Shown: in pieces, positions 33,968 through 40,633 of the stretch
Layout: every line of letters starts with the position of its first letter
Position numbering within the stretch: the first letter of the stretch is position 1
IMG/VR virus record: IMGVR_UViG_3300009605_000039
Span: 1-42,468 of that record
Strand: one strand, 5' to 3'
DNA: 42,468 nucleotides
From: a virus
Notes under the pieces: model-generated
What the model was told of the DNA's origin: nothing
The model's input: only the letters and a program-made list of their open reading frames with translations
Database searches by the model: none
Made by a program: the position numbers and the translations under genes

Positions 33968-33996
33968 TTGCAAAGCATTGCGGGGTGTGGTTTATA
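33968..33996 (+). promoter_or_regulatory. Sigma70-like promoter for the plus-strand genes
   Basis: TTGCAA (33968) and TTTATA (33991) are separated by 17 bases, 28 bases before the ATG of the next gene. The match to consensus is good at the -35 and fair at the -10. It is predicted from sequence only. Confidence 0.5.
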
Positions 33997-34023
33997 GGGT
34001 TGCGAAACCAATGGGATATTAAA

Positions 34024-34236
34024 ATGACCATCGAGGAAACTTGCGAAAAATATGGCACGACACGGCTGGTGATGGTATCCGGCGATTTTGGTGAGTTTGA
34101 GGGGTTTATGCGGCCTGATGCCGATGAGGAAGATATTTTTCTGCTGGTCGAATTGGAGACCGGTGAGCGGCTTCGAATCAACGGTTGGATGGTGGTCGTC
34201 TGGGAGATTAAAAAGCCTAATTCGATGGAGGAATAA
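34024..34236 (+). CDS. Small protein, function unknown
   Basis: I start at ATG 34024 (MTIEETCEKYGTTRLVMVSG) because the shared leader (CAATGGGATATTAAAATG) precedes it. The 70-residue product has an acidic middle (RPDADEEDIFLLVELETGER) and a C-terminal strand (GWMVVVWEI). It looks like a small alpha-beta protein; no family recognised. It is the first of the plus-strand set behind the predicted promoter and abuts the next gene directly. Confidence 0.6.
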   Translation: MTIEETCEKYGTTRLVMVSGDFGEFEGFMRPDADEEDIFLLVELETGERLRINGWMVVVWEIKKPNSMEE

Positions 34237-34515
34237 ATGCATTATAGAAAAGTCTTTGATAGCGATGCCGGATACCATTCTTGGCACGCACCACCGCTTG
34301 AAAGTGGTGAAACTAGTGGTGAAACTTACGGCTGCTTTGAAGTCTATTGGGAAGAAGGTGGCGCGTTTAAGCCCGGCTGGTATTGGGCCGGAGTGCGATC
34401 GTCAAAAGATAACACTTCACTAGAAGAAGACCCCAACAGCGCCGGGCCTTTTACCACGTCTGGCGCTGCCATGCTCGATGCCGACGAATTTCACCCGGAC
34501 AATCTTGACGATTGA
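34237..34515 (+). CDS. Small protein, function unknown
   Basis: This 92-residue protein (MHYRKVFDSDAGYHSWHAPP at its start, then WEEGGAFKPGWYWAGVR and DPNSAGPFTTSGAAMLDADE) starts directly after the previous stop, with GGAGGAATAA upstream. The aromatic-rich central part and acidic end resemble hypothetical phage or plasmid proteins that carry a short PF-x-SS/TSG-x-AA motif. No enzyme motif is visible. Confidence 0.65.
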   Translation: MHYRKVFDSDAGYHSWHAPPLESGETSGETYGCFEVYWEEGGAFKPGWYWAGVRSSKDNTSLEEDPNSAGPFTTSGAAMLDADEFHPDNLDD

Positions 34516-34527
34516 GCTTATCGGTTA

Positions 34528-34550
34528 GGGCTAGGCGCATTGTCTAGCCC
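34528..34550 (+). terminator. Hairpin after the first plus-strand gene pair
   Basis: GGGCTAG (34528) and CTAGCCC (34544) pair perfectly around a nine-base loop, without a good T run. It could be a weak terminator or an RNA-processing or stability hairpin between separately translated genes. Confidence 0.4.
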
Positions 34551-34589
34551 ATTCCAATAGCCTTGAAACTAAACCAATGGAGAATGACA

Positions 34590-35195
34590 ATGTCGCAAAG
34601 CATTATTACAAAGTATCTGGGTCCAACTAATACCCTGGGATCGCGCATTAAAGCACACACGTCTTACAGTAGAAATAGTATTACCTTGGGTTACGATCAC
34701 GCCCTCAATGGCAGAGAAAACCACGCAGCAGCAGCTAAAACCCTAGCCACAAAATTAAATTTGACAATGGGAATGGGTTGGTCGGGCCGCTGGATCGAAG
34801 GCGGTGGAGATAAAGGGCAAGGGAATATCTACGTTTTAGACAGCGGAGATAGCTTTACGGTGAAAGATTTGAGCCAGAACGCAAATTATAAAGAAGAATT
34901 TTGTGATTTTGACAATGGGGAAGCCTTTGAAAAAATATTAAACGCTCTGTCCAAATATGGCTGGCGTGATAATTCCTGGAACGACAATCCCATGCCTTGC
35001 ATTATAAACAAAAGCCGTAATCTAATTATTTGGGTAGATTATAAAGACCCTAAAAAGGGTGAATTTGCAGAAGAACGCAAAGCGGGAAGCACTAAACAGT
35101 TTATGTTTGGTACGTGCTACCCAGGCGATTACATTGAACCATCGCACCATGACGATATTAGCGCTTTAGTCAAACAAGTCTTAGCTGAAAACTGA
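34590..35195 (+). CDS. Conserved hypothetical protein
   Basis: The 201-residue product is started at MSQSIITKYLGPTNTLGSRI, after the conserved ATGGAGAATGACA leader. The N-terminal block (KYLGPTNTLGSRIKAHTSYS, then LGYDHALNGRENHAAAAKTL) resembles a family of short hypothetical proteins carried by accessory DNA. The rest includes WSGRWIEGGGDKGQGNIYVL and acidic stretches. No catalytic motif is seen. It may be an early accessory gene. An in-frame ATG two codons earlier is possible. Confidence 0.65.
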   Translation: MSQSIITKYLGPTNTLGSRIKAHTSYSRNSITLGYDHALNGRENHAAAAKTLATKLNLTMGMGWSGRWIEGGGDKGQGNIYVLDSGDSFTVKDLSQNANYKEEFCDFDNGEAFEKILNALSKYGWRDNSWNDNPMPCIINKSRNLIIWVDYKDPKKGEFAEERKAGSTKQFMFGTCYPGDYIEPSHHDDISALVKQVLAEN

Positions 35196-35276
35196 CCAGC
35201 CTATGAGCGGTCAAAATGCCGCCGCTCCTTCACGGGTTAGGCCCGATAATGAAGCAAAACGATGGAGAATTACACG

Positions 35277-35876
35277 ATGACCAAGAAACGCTCAAGAATT
35301 ACTCGCGAGGCGTACATTCCGAAGGATGCCGTCTTGATAGATAATCAAGGGACCGATGCGACGGTTTATTATTTTATGGACGTAAGCAACCGCAAAAGTA
35401 AACGCGACGGAATGCCTAGGCCGGCAATGCTCGCCTTTCATGGGAAGGCGCAAAAACCAGATTTATATTGCGTTTATGGCGATAAAACACGCAGAGATGA
35501 GGAGCTTAAAGGGTTTTTAAGCCGCCGGAAAAAAGACGCCGAAGAAAAGGCGCAATATGTAGGCGACGGGCAAATGAGAAAATGGTATTTAATTTTTAAA
35601 CAGCACTATTCTGAAAATACTGCAAAGTATGGGTTTGGCGATTATCCTGAACAAATTTCTTATGTCGCATTAATTGTCGAAGCCGCAACGCTTCGCAAGG
35701 CGCAAAACGCAGCAAAAAAGCAACTGCCGGAACTTAATGTGAAATTTGGCCGCTTTGCCGCCCGCATTATTCCCGATAACTACGAACACTTATCCACTTA
35801 CATTAGCAGGCCTGCCGACAGTCGCTTGAGTCCGGCTGCACAAGATCGTCACAACCGCGCACTTGGGTACGTTTGA
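35277..35876 (+). CDS. Conserved hypothetical protein
   Basis: I choose the ATG after ATGGAGAATTACACG. The 199-residue product has MTKKRSRITREAYIPKDAVL, a strand with TDATVYYFMDVSNRKSK, PAMLAFHGKAQKPDLYCVYG and KTRRDEELKGFLSRRKKDAE. This set (aromatic strand, FHGKAQKP, then a helical RRDEEL part) is typical of a plasmid/phage hypothetical family. Function unknown. It is rich in Lys and Arg and could bind nucleic acid. Confidence 0.65.
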   Translation: MTKKRSRITREAYIPKDAVLIDNQGTDATVYYFMDVSNRKSKRDGMPRPAMLAFHGKAQKPDLYCVYGDKTRRDEELKGFLSRRKKDAEEKAQYVGDGQMRKWYLIFKQHYSENTAKYGFGDYPEQISYVALIVEAATLRKAQNAAKKQLPELNVKFGRFAARIIPDNYEHLSTYISRPADSRLSPAAQDRHNRALGYV

Positions 35877-35946
35877 TTTACATTGTCAAAGAACAAAAAC
35901 ACAGTAAAAGCCTAACCTTTATAACCTAAATCAATGGAGAATCAAA

Positions 35947-36159
35947 ATGTCAATTATTCAGGTTTTCAATATCTTGTTGGCGAATATATGCGTAGGAATT
36001 GGGGCAGCCACTTTAGCGATTGCAGGTTATTTGCATCCAGAGATTATCTCTGCGGCACGCCTTGTAGGTTCACTGGTTTTGACGGTTGGGATTCTTGGAA
36101 CAGCTTCAGCCATGCTCAATTTAGCCAGGCGTCTACGGTGCTGCTACCACAGGCACTAA
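35947..36159 (+). CDS. Small two-TM membrane protein
   Basis: The ATG follows the shared leader (CAATGGAGAATCAAAATG). The 70-residue product has two hydrophobic helices (FNILLANICVGIGAATLAIA and RLVGSLVLTVGILGTASAML) and a basic, Cys-containing tail (RRLRCCYHRH). An overlapping frame starting at the leader ATG is less likely. Small two-TM proteins among early genes can affect host membranes; no evidence is seen for a specific role. Confidence 0.6.
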   Translation: MSIIQVFNILLANICVGIGAATLAIAGYLHPEIISAARLVGSLVLTVGILGTASAMLNLARRLRCCYHRH

Positions 36160-36198
36160 AAAACGCGGCAAGGTTTCCATTGGCCTTTTGCTGCGCTG

Positions 36199-36280
36199 GG
36201 CGGCTTCACCCGTTTCCATAGGCGGGTGGAGTCGCCGTCTTAATGGAAGCCCCCTTCGGCCAATGGAAAAACCGAAGGGG
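36199..36280. terminator. Two tandem hairpins between convergent genes
   Basis: The first pairs GGCGGCTTCACCCG (36199) with CGGGTGGAGTCGCC (36223), all 14 positions with two G-T. The second pairs CCCCTTCGG (36251) with CCGAAGGGG (36272). Neither has a strong T run, but their place between convergent genes supports bidirectional termination or RNA 3-prime protection. Confidence 0.5.
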
Positions 36281-36319
36281 ACAACCAGACGCGCTAACAG
36301 CCTTGAGACGCGCGTCGAT

Positions 36320-36790
36320 TCATTGCCTCTCTCGTTCGTCCCTCTCCGCGTCCTGAGCCTTCACGCGCCTCACCAGCGCCTTTGCTTTTTCGACCAGTTC
36401 CGGCGGGCTTGGAACGTATGCCGTCCTGCTTTTCGTGCTATCCCATAACCTCCCGCTCGAAATTTCCTTCATCGTCTTAGATGGTGATAGTTTGGTTTGG
36501 TTTTTCTTCTCCCCTTTGAACACGCTAGGGTATTTGGCGCGGGCATCGGCTATAACCTTTTCAACTCTTTTAGCTGGGATCAACTCACCCCTTTCTTCTT
36601 TCCAACCCGGCTTCTCCGGCGGAGGTGAAATGTCGCGAATGATCGCCAACAAAGCACCAGGAGAGGCCATTGATTTGTTCTTTCCGTCCCGGCGATAGCG
36701 AGCGCAAGCCTCAATTATATCAGCAATTTCCTTGGTTTTTAAATCGTCGATGTACTGTTGCAACCAAACCTTCAACTGTCCTTCAGTCAT
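36320..36790 (-). CDS. Replication-region protein, helicase-loader-like
   Basis: The start with an eight-base overlap of the upstream gene gives 156 residues, starting MTEGQLKVWLQQYIDDLKTK. The helical stretch EIADIIEACARYRRDGKNKS, then ASPGALLAIIRDI, fits the helical N-terminal part of phage helicase-loader-type proteins. The C-terminus is charged (KAKALVRRVKAQDAERDERE). In-frame starts further up (near 36856 or 36916) would add residues like NMRKKLEITAHINALSLTFY, which also look plausible; the true start is not certain. It follows the replisome organiser. Confidence 0.5.
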   Translation of the reverse strand: MTEGQLKVWLQQYIDDLKTKEIADIIEACARYRRDGKNKSMASPGALLAIIRDISPPPEKPGWKEERGELIPAKRVEKVIADARAKYPSVFKGEKKNQTKLSPSKTMKEISSGRLWDSTKSRTAYVPSPPELVEKAKALVRRVKAQDAERDERERQ

Positions 36791-37541
36791 TGCTGGCCGG
36801 TAAAATGTCAACGAGAGGGCGTTGATGTGCGCCGTGATCTCCAGTTTCTTCCTCATATTCTCTGATAATATCTCTTGAGACTCTATCAAGTTTTTCAAAG
36901 GGAGATTCCTTTCCATTTCCGTTTTGCTTTTGCCTAAAAACCCCAACCCAATTTGAGACAATCGAATGTTCGAGTATTTCCTCGACGCTCTCACCCGCAG
37001 CCCGCGCTTCGGATAAAAGTTTAACAGCGCGGCTAAGAGCCGCTTGCGTTGGCGGTGCCTTCTTTGAGCGTCGTACCTCCAACCAACTTTCCCAAGCCTC
37101 TTTCGGCACCCAACTGGGAAGTATAAATTCTTTTTCGGAAATAGCGCCGCCGTTTGGTGGTGTTTCTTTCTTCTCTGCTCTGCTTTTCTCTGTCTCTACT
37201 CTACTCTGGGGAGCATTTGTACGCAGCCGCTTGCCTTTGCTATCATCCGCTTGCAAAATTTCAAAAAAACCACAATCAACCAATGGGTTAAGGTTCGGCA
37301 ATTTATCTAAATAGGCGACTTTTTGTATGTAATGGGGGTCGTCCGAAATAACACCGTTGCGCTTACTCGCGAGCAACATACAGACACACATTAGAAGTTT
37401 ATCTTTATCGCTTACGGTAATCCAATCTTCAGAGGTGAAGATATCGAAATGCAATTTTATCCAAGGTGGGGAGCGGTGCTTGTAGTGTTGAAACTCGGCC
37501 CAGTTTTTAATTTTCAACTGGCGGTGTCTTGGCGCTCTCAT
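36783..37541 (-). CDS. Replisome organiser / replication initiator-like protein
   Basis: The 252-residue protein has the phage replisome-organiser N-terminal winged-helix block: KIKNWAEFQHYKHRSPPWIK, LHFDIFTSEDW, and DKDKLLMCVCMLLASKRNGV. A low-complexity linker (ETEKSRAEKKETPPNG) follows. The C-terminal domain (LPSWVPKEAWESWLEVRRSK, then VEEILEHSIVSNWVGVF) is found on phage replication proteins that recruit host helicase. It would bind the phage origin. It is the first gene of its small operon, 54 bases after a 14-base palindrome. Confidence 0.8.
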   Translation of the reverse strand: MRAPRHRQLKIKNWAEFQHYKHRSPPWIKLHFDIFTSEDWITVSDKDKLLMCVCMLLASKRNGVISDDPHYIQKVAYLDKLPNLNPLVDCGFFEILQADDSKGKRLRTNAPQSRVETEKSRAEKKETPPNGGAISEKEFILPSWVPKEAWESWLEVRRSKKAPPTQAALSRAVKLLSEARAAGESVEEILEHSIVSNWVGVFRQKQNGNGKESPFEKLDRVSRDIIREYEEETGDHGAHQRPLVDILPASND

Positions 37542-37594
37542 CTAATGGCCCCTCTAAGGCTTTATGTGTGGCGGCCCTGTTAGAGGCAGGCGAG

Positions 37595-37608
37595 GGTGTT
37601 GCAACACC
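37595..37608. promoter_or_regulatory. Perfect palindrome, operator candidate
   Basis: GGTGTTGCAACACC is a perfect 14-base palindrome 54 bases upstream of the replication-initiator start, in a 137-base gap without genes. It is suited to a dimeric repressor such as the Cro-like regulator encoded upstream; the link is a guess. Confidence 0.5.
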
Positions 37609-37678
37609 GCCGCCATCACATTGTTAGGTTAATCAAAAATCACTTGTTTCTCAAGCATTATCCAACTTTGCCAATTAG

Positions 37679-38071
37679 TTATCGGGAAATATGCTCACTC
37701 GTTTCTAAGCCCGCTGCTGGTATTTTTCGCAAATACTTCGGTGGGTCCAATGCGCCCGTCCTTGGTACAAACATATTTGTTTGGCCGCGCAAATGCTGTC
37801 GAAAATAAAGCATTGTTTCGCCGACCCACAAAAATTCCTGCTCTCGCTGTTGAATCACCCTGTGTGCGTACAACACAGTCGTATGGTCTCGTTGGAAATA
37901 TCGGCCTATGCCAGGCAAACTTTGGCGGGTGAATTCGTGGCACAGAGCCATTGCCATCTGGCGAGGCCAAGCAAGTTTGCGTTTTCGACAAGGACCAAGG
38001 AGGTCGCTTCGGCTTATTTGAAAATGCTGGCAGACGAGCTTTTGAATTGCCCTGATCGACGAATTTTTCAT
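37679..38071 (-). CDS. Stand-alone DnaA domain IV-like DNA-binding protein
   Basis: The 130-residue protein is the DnaA C-terminal DNA-binding fold alone: IRAIQKLVCQHFQISRSDLL, RKRKLAWPRQMAMALCHEFT and the signature LPGIGRYFQRDHTTVLYAHR, with D62-H-T-T-V66, which in DnaA contacts the DnaA box. No AAA+ domain is present. Its C-terminal 50 residues (WVGETMLYFRQHLRGQTNMF onward) are not from the DnaA family as I know it. It lies with replication genes. It could guide phage initiation or compete with host DnaA. The ATG overlaps the stop of the upstream DUF1064 gene (ATGA). Confidence 0.85.
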   Translation of the reverse strand: MKNSSIRAIQKLVCQHFQISRSDLLGPCRKRKLAWPRQMAMALCHEFTRQSLPGIGRYFQRDHTTVLYAHRVIQQREQEFLWVGETMLYFRQHLRGQTNMFVPRTGALDPPKYLRKIPAAGLETSEHISR

Positions 38072-38379
38072 GTTTCGATGATCTCCACCCCATAAAGCGC
38101 CTCAACAAGCCTCTTTTTAAGCCTGTAGACGGGCGTTTTGAAGCCCTTGACATCCTCGATCACGCGCCTGTCGTCCTCGTAATAAGCAAAATCAGCTTTG
38201 TACTTGCATATCTTCTTGCCTTCGATCACCACTGGAAATTCAGGCTGTAACTCGAGGCTGTTTATAACTTTAGCTCTTTCCAACAACTTTAACTCAGAAT
38301 ATCGACGCGCCTCTTTTGCTGAGTCGAATTCAATATTGTCAACGCAAGTCTTGACCGATCTGTATTTACTTTGTTTCAT
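38068..38379 (-). CDS. DUF1064-type phage endonuclease-like protein
   Basis: The chosen ATG (MKQSKYRSVKTCVDNIEFDS) overlaps the regulator gene by 14 bases. The 103-residue product matches DUF1064: FDSAKEARRYSELKLLERAK, KYKADFAYYE and VIEDVKGFKTPVYRLKKRL. E23, D63 and the E75/D76-x-K78 site are laid out as in PD-(D/E)XK nucleases (RecU/Hjc-like). The family is common near phage replication genes and may cut branched DNA. It is shorter by a basic extension if the upstream start is used. Confidence 0.8.
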   Translation of the reverse strand: MKQSKYRSVKTCVDNIEFDSAKEARRYSELKLLERAKVINSLELQPEFPVVIEGKKICKYKADFAYYEDDRRVIEDVKGFKTPVYRLKKRLVEALYGVEIIET

Positions 38380-38602
38380 AGAGAAGCCGCGCCGCCTTCT
38401 TGAGCGTGCCAATTTGCACCGCCGTTCGGCCCTTCAATGGCCCCAGCTTTACGTCTAGTTCATCCCAAATTTCTATCGCAAGCGGCAAACTTGGGGGTCG
38501 CTTTTCTTGTGCAACCTGCCAGGCGTAAGGGGCAGACAAGCCCATCGCTCTGAGCCGCGCACACAATATTTTGCGCTCAAGCGCATCTCCTGTTATTGCC
38601 AT
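38366..38602 (-). CDS. Cro/YdaS-like HTH transcriptional regulator
   Basis: The 78-residue protein carries the pattern LRAMGLSAPYAWQVAQEKRP, then PSLPLAIEIWDELDVKLGPL, typical of small lambda-repressor-like or YdaS/Cro proteins (helix 2 SAPYAWQVA and the PSLPLA turn). GAGG stands seven bases before the ATG. It is the first gene of the minus replication operon and faces the plus recombination operon across a 100-base gap, so it may control both. Confidence 0.75.
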   Translation of the reverse strand: MAITGDALERKILCARLRAMGLSAPYAWQVAQEKRPPSLPLAIEIWDELDVKLGPLKGRTAVQIGTLKKAARLLYETK

Positions 38603-38702
38603 TAAGATACCTCATAGATATTTCCTTAGTGTGCAAACTATCCGTTGACACCCGCAAATGCAATGGCTAAAACTGATTTGTTTTAAAAAAGCTAAATGGA
38701 AA
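38603..38702. promoter_or_regulatory. Divergent promoter region with plus-strand sigma70 site
   Basis: On the plus strand TTGACA (38645) and TAAAAC (38668) are spaced by 17 bases. A near-inverted repeat GTGTGCAA / TTGACAC (38630 to 38651) overlaps the -35, as an operator would. The minus side has TTGCAC near 38636 but only weak -10 options. This serves the regulator gene on one side and the zinc-finger gene on the other. Confidence 0.5.
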
Positions 38703-38942
38703 ATGAAATTCGACATTACTTTTTGGTGCGACAGGTGCGATGGACTCGGAACTCACGACGAAGTGAGAACCGGCGTCCACGATTTCAGCCCGTTTGTGGA
38801 CTACTACGAGGTTCGCTGTGAAGAATGCGGCGGCTCTGGCGAAAGCTATCACGAGGAAGTCTTTGATAGTTTCGATGATGCAAAAAACCAATATCCCGAA
38901 GCCACACTGATTGAGTATTGCGAAGAAGGAGATAGAAATTGA
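38703..38942 (+). CDS. DnaJ-type zinc-finger-like small protein
   Basis: I start at ATG 38703, since the earlier ATG lies in the -10 region. The 79-residue protein has WCDRCDGLG and VRCEECGGSGES, two CxxCxGxG knuckles as in DnaJ zinc fingers, spaced by an acidic loop, and a C-terminal acidic part. Such mini-proteins are frequent in phage early operons. Role unknown; it could be a protein-protein adapter. Its stop overlaps the next start (TTGA). Confidence 0.65.
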   Translation: MKFDITFWCDRCDGLGTHDEVRTGVHDFSPFVDYYEVRCEECGGSGESYHEEVFDSFDDAKNQYPEATLIEYCEEGDRN

Positions 38943-39271
38943 AAAGTGAGAAAACTGAAAAGCTGATTTCTGACGCGCTATATAAGCTGTCAGGCTCCAG
39001 CACACCAGAGTATGATGATTTGGGCAGTGGCATGGAGGAAGACGAACTTTGCGCCTTCATGACGGTCGCACAAGTCACGGCAAACATCCACCAGGCTGGC
39101 GAGAGTGCTGCGATCATTGCAGAATATGACAAAGATGGCGATTACGTCAAAGGCCTTACAGAGGCAGCGACTCAACTGGCCGAACTGATTGAAGAAGTTG
39201 AGGTGCGGAAAAAGAAGAATAAAGCTGGCCTTTATACCCCGTGGGTTGTCAAGCCTTGGAGTCCCGAATGA
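38939..39271 (+). CDS. Acidic small protein, function unknown
   Basis: The start is TTG, with GAAGGAG seven bases before it and a four-base overlap with the preceding stop. The 110-residue protein is acidic and helical (EDELCAFMTVAQVTANIHQA; EYDKDGDYVKGLTEAATQLA; IEEVEVRKKKNKAG). No family recognised. It directly precedes the exonuclease (ATGA overlap), so a link to recombination is possible. Confidence 0.6.
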   Translation: MKSEKTEKLISDALYKLSGSSTPEYDDLGSGMEEDELCAFMTVAQVTANIHQAGESAAIIAEYDKDGDYVKGLTEAATQLAELIEEVEVRKKKNKAGLYTPWVVKPWSPE

Positions 39272-40089
39272 AAAACCCACCACAACTGGGGTTGACCCCC
39301 GCACAAGTTAAGGCGCGGGCAGAGGGTGTTGGAGGCTCGGACGCCAAGATCATAGCCGAAGGCGATCCTGCAAAACTTATTAAGCTCTGGAAAATAAAGC
39401 GCGGCGAGGCAGAGGGCGACAATCTGGACGATGTTCTCGCAGTCCAAATGGGCAGCTTTACCGAGCGTTTAAACACCTTTTGGTTTCAAAAGCAGACCAG
39501 TTTAGAAGTCAGCAGGGAGGGCGAAAGTGTCGCTTCGGAAAAATATCCATTCATGTTGTGTACCTTGGACGGCTTCGTCGAGTCCCAAAATGCAGTTTGG
39601 GAAGCGAAGCATGTGGGTGGATTTGAACCTTTTGAAAAGGTAACGGAACGCTATATTCCACAATTGACACATAATATGGTGGTTTGCGGAGTAACCAAAG
39701 CCTATTTGAGCGTTTTCATGGGCAGCGGCAAGTGGCAAATGGCAGAAATAACCCTGGATAATGAGTTTGCTACACGTTTAGTGCAAGCCGAGAGACTTTT
39801 CTGGAACTGCGTCAAGTCTGGCGAGGAACCAGCAACAGTACCTTTGGAAGTTCCAAAAACAGACTCTTTTCGTGTAATCGACATGACCGGACATAACGAG
39901 TGGGCTTCCCAGGCCCATGAGTGGTTGGAAAATAAGACCGCCTCAACGCTGTTCAATAATGCTGCCAAAGCATTGAAGGGTCTAATGGAAAATGACGTGA
40001 AGGAGGCCCACGGACACGGGATTGTTGGGAAGAGAAGCAAAACTGGCTCAGTAACCATTAAAGAAGCAAAAAAGGAGACAGCCAAATGA
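39268..40089 (+). CDS. YqaJ-type viral recombinase / exonuclease
   Basis: I start at the ATG that overlaps the previous stop. The 273-residue product has the YqaJ / lambda-exonuclease fold markers: VGGSDAKIIAEGD near 21 to 33, VQMGSFTERLNTFWFQKQ (E66), LCTLDGFVE (D101) and AVWEAKHVGG (E112-x-K114), the PD-(D/E)XK site, and a helix with IPQLTHNMVVCGVTKAYL. It would digest one strand of duplex ends for annealing-type recombination. A coupled OB-like gene follows, like the usual exonuclease-annealase pair. Confidence 0.9.
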   Translation: MKNPPQLGLTPAQVKARAEGVGGSDAKIIAEGDPAKLIKLWKIKRGEAEGDNLDDVLAVQMGSFTERLNTFWFQKQTSLEVSREGESVASEKYPFMLCTLDGFVESQNAVWEAKHVGGFEPFEKVTERYIPQLTHNMVVCGVTKAYLSVFMGSGKWQMAEITLDNEFATRLVQAERLFWNCVKSGEEPATVPLEVPKTDSFRVIDMTGHNEWASQAHEWLENKTASTLFNNAAKALKGLMENDVKEAHGHGIVGKRSKTGSVTIKEAKKETAK

Positions 40090-40628
40090 GCGGTAAAAGT
40101 AAGAAAATAAAAGAGACTGAAGAAATTATAGAAATTAAAGAAAAATTTCCTCCTAAAGGCAAACAAGTAATGCACAGCCTTTTCACGACAAAGGGCGACA
40201 AAATTAAATTTTTTGCAAAGGACAATGACCAGTTAAAAGTCGGCAAGGTTTACGAGGTGAAGCTCGATTACAGCATTTTTACAGCCGACGACACCGGAAT
40301 AGAATATCCTACTACTAAGCTCGAAAAAATCATTAAAACAATTGAGCCTGATTCGGCCTCAGATGTGCCGTCAGGGGCCGACACAGCCTCGTCAGCGGCT
40401 TCCGCACCCCAATCTGGACCAGCGGGCGTTCCTCTGTCTACAGGGGCATCTGAGGCCGATTTGACCCCCATGCGTATTTTTTGCTGCGGGGTGGTTCAAA
40501 ACGCCATGGCGTCTGGCGACTTCACACCTGCCTCCATTGACCCACTCACAAGAGCTGCAAAGGCAGCTTTTCTAAATCACCTCGAAGGAAAAGAGCTTAA
40601 AAACGAAACAAGAGAGCTTAAAAACTAA
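40086..40628 (+). CDS. OB-fold-like protein paired with the exonuclease
   Basis: The 180-residue protein starts with a Lys/Glu-rich segment and then a beta-rich part (VMHSLFTTKGDKIKFFAKDN; KVGKVYEVKLDYSIF; YPTTKLEKIIKTIE) resembling a small OB barrel that could bind single-stranded DNA. A Ser/Ala/Pro linker (SSAASAPQSGPAGVP) and a helical C-terminus follow. The ATG overlaps the exonuclease stop. A role as SSB or annealing partner is inferred from fold impression and position; it lacks a recognisable Erf, Redbeta or RecT signature. Confidence 0.55.
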   Translation: MSGKSKKIKETEEIIEIKEKFPPKGKQVMHSLFTTKGDKIKFFAKDNDQLKVGKVYEVKLDYSIFTADDTGIEYPTTKLEKIIKTIEPDSASDVPSGADTASSAASAPQSGPAGVPLSTGASEADLTPMRIFCCGVVQNAMASGDFTPASIDPLTRAAKAAFLNHLEGKELKNETRELKN

Positions 40629-40633
40629 GCATA

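Larger units (their letters stand above)
33320..34023. promoter_or_regulatory. Divergent control / possible origin region
   Basis: This gene-free 704 bases separates minus-strand from plus-strand operons. Three copies of GTAACTCAC lie at 33325, 33340 and 33357, just upstream of the minus operon. Further on are an AT-rich tract (about 33430 to 33445), a perfect tandem TCAATCGG at 33478 and 33486, a palindrome TATAGCTATA at 33518, and AT-rich patches near 33850 and 33930. A sigma70-like promoter ends the region. Repeats, AT-rich DNA and divergence suit an early control region and perhaps a replication origin; I did not find convincing DnaA-box clusters. Confidence 0.55.

Noticed and set aside
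33320-34023. tRNA genes or CRISPR arrays in the gene-free regions
   Set aside because: No cloverleaf-like ends or regular spacer repeats; the short repeats are 8 to 12 bases.
35934-36221. 95-codon frame beginning at the leader ATG
   Set aside because: Same leader ATG is part of the ribosome site in sister genes; the other frame gives a clear two-TM protein.
37695-38153. 152-codon alternative frame on the minus strand
   Set aside because: Overlaps the DnaA domain IV gene in another frame and has no domain pattern.
38667-39304. Long minus-strand frames opposite the zinc-finger and acidic genes
   Set aside because: The plus-strand frames have coupled starts and CxxC motifs; the minus frames lack ribosome sites.
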